In this document: piece by piece, positions 63,501 to 64,000 of the stretch | Position numbering within the stretch: the first letter of the stretch is position 1 | How the letters are laid out: each line of letters opens with the position of its first letter | DNA from: Oscillospiraceae bacterium | GTDB lineage: Bacteria > Bacillota > Clostridia > Oscillospirales > Ruminococcaceae | Reading direction: 5' to 3' | NCBI GenBank assembly: GCA_021199335.1 | Contig: JAJQIG010000022.1 | Coordinates: forward strand, 1-64,000 | DNA length: 64,000 nt | Made by a program: the position numbers and the translations under genes | Notes under the pieces: generated by a model | What the model saw: only the letters and a program-made list of their open reading frames with translations | Database searches by the model: none | What the model was told of the DNA's origin: nothing

Positions 63501-64000
63501 ATGGGTCTTACGGCTTCATCTACGGGACGTTATAATGACGATGTCAGCTTTATTATAGAACGAAAAGAAAGCGACAGGGTAATCGCCCTTGCAGGCAACC
63601 CGAATGTAGGGAAATCCACCGTTTTCAACTTTCTTACGGGCATGAATCAGCACACGGGCAACTGGACGGGGAAAACCGTTCAGAATGCGCAGGGACGGTT
63701 TGACTGCAACGGAAACAGCTATATTCTGGTGGATATCCCCGGCACATATTCTATCCTGGCGCACTCCGCTGAGGAGGAGGCGGCAAGGGATTTCATCTGC
63801 TTCGGCGGCGGCGACGGAACAATTGTTGTTTGCGATGCGACCTGCCTTGAACGCAACCTCAATCTTGTTCTTCAAATTATAGAAATTACTCCGCACGTTA
63901 TAGTTTGCGTAAACCTGCTCGATGAAGCAAGTAAAAAGCACATTTCCGTTGACACCGAAAGGCTTTCGGAGCTTTTGGGCGTTCCCGTTTTCGGCATAAC
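63501..64000 (+). CDS. feoB: Ferrous iron transport protein B (partial, 5' end)
   Basis: The open frame runs off the window after 166 codons. The GTPase domain is clear: G1 is [10 protein letters not shown] near residue 33, G3 VDIPGTYS near 78, and NLLDEA near 136 stands at the G4 position. In full-length FeoB this domain precedes a large membrane domain that imports Fe2+. There is a short extra N-terminus of about 25 residues. The start is ATG at 63501 after GGGAGGG. No feoA was seen upstream. Confidence 0.93.
   Translation, partial: MGLTASSTGRYNDDVSFIIERKESDRVIALAGNPNVGKSTVFNFLTGMNQHTGNWTGKTVQNAQGRFDCNGNSYILVDIPGTYSILAHSAEEEAARDFICFGGGDGTIVVCDATCLERNLNLVLQIIEITPHVIVCVNLLDEASKKHISVDTERLSELLGVPVFGI

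Overview
The window is chromosomal DNA from a low-to-mid GC, Gram-positive anaerobe of the class Clostridia. The best guess is a Ruminococcus-like member of the Oscillospirales. The evidence is the zinc form of ribosomal protein S14, SpoVS next to YmdB, RNase J, the vitamin importer subunits RibU and ThiT under FMN and TPP riboswitches, a CD1247-type zinc-ribbon protein behind EF-P, and two surface GH5 glycanase lipoproteins, which suggest a plant-fibre-degrading gut or rumen lifestyle. Promoters close to TTGACA-17-TATAAT are common. No tRNA, rRNA, CRISPR array, prophage or intact insertion sequence was seen.

Layout. 1-566: a gene-poor leader with three strong promoters and two terminators, ahead of metG and tatD. 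3.4-7.1 kb (minus): an RlmI-type methyltransferase, a membrane-anchored C39-like peptidase and a histidine phosphatase. 7.2-8.7 kb: a multi-hairpin repeat and a GH5 lipoprotein gene. 8.8-25.6 kb (minus): one complete S10-spc-alpha ribosomal superoperon from rpsJ to rplQ, including secY, adk, map, a KOW protein, infA and rpoA. It has a promoter and probable attenuator before rpsJ, an internal consensus promoter between rpsQ and rplN, and a repeat-like insertion between rplB and rpsS. 25.7-28.4 kb (minus): spoVS, ymdB and a second GH5 lipoprotein. 28.7-36.1 kb: nadB, a TIGR01212 radical SAM gene, a sugar epimerase-like gene, alr, a SLOG-domain gene, an LCP-like gene and a DUF378 gene.

36.1-49.6 kb (plus): a housekeeping run starting with a long structured leader and RNase J, followed by gdpP, rplI, dnaB, tilS, hpt, ftsH, recG and an endonuclease IV gene. 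A second copy of the multi-hairpin repeat lies between tilS and hpt. 49.7-56.8 kb: a lipoprotein, aroQ, an M24 peptidase, efp, a CD1247-type gene, FMN-riboswitch-controlled ribU, and fhs. fhs converges on a minus-strand nucleotidyltransferase/degenerate phosphomutase fusion. 59.1-64 kb: an orphan terminator, an ECF sigma factor with a membrane beta-propeller partner, TPP-riboswitch-controlled thiT, and the start of feoB.

The most unusual signals are mostly non-coding. They are the two-copy hairpin repeat that supplies the tilS stop codon, the nested RNA fold before RNase J, a site where terminator, promoter and ribosome binding site overlap before the lipoprotein gene, a palindrome holding both stop codons of two convergent genes, and a possible small RNA before metG. 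The clearest protein oddity is the phosphomutase domain without its catalytic motifs. All structures and promoters were read by eye. No folding program or database search was run.
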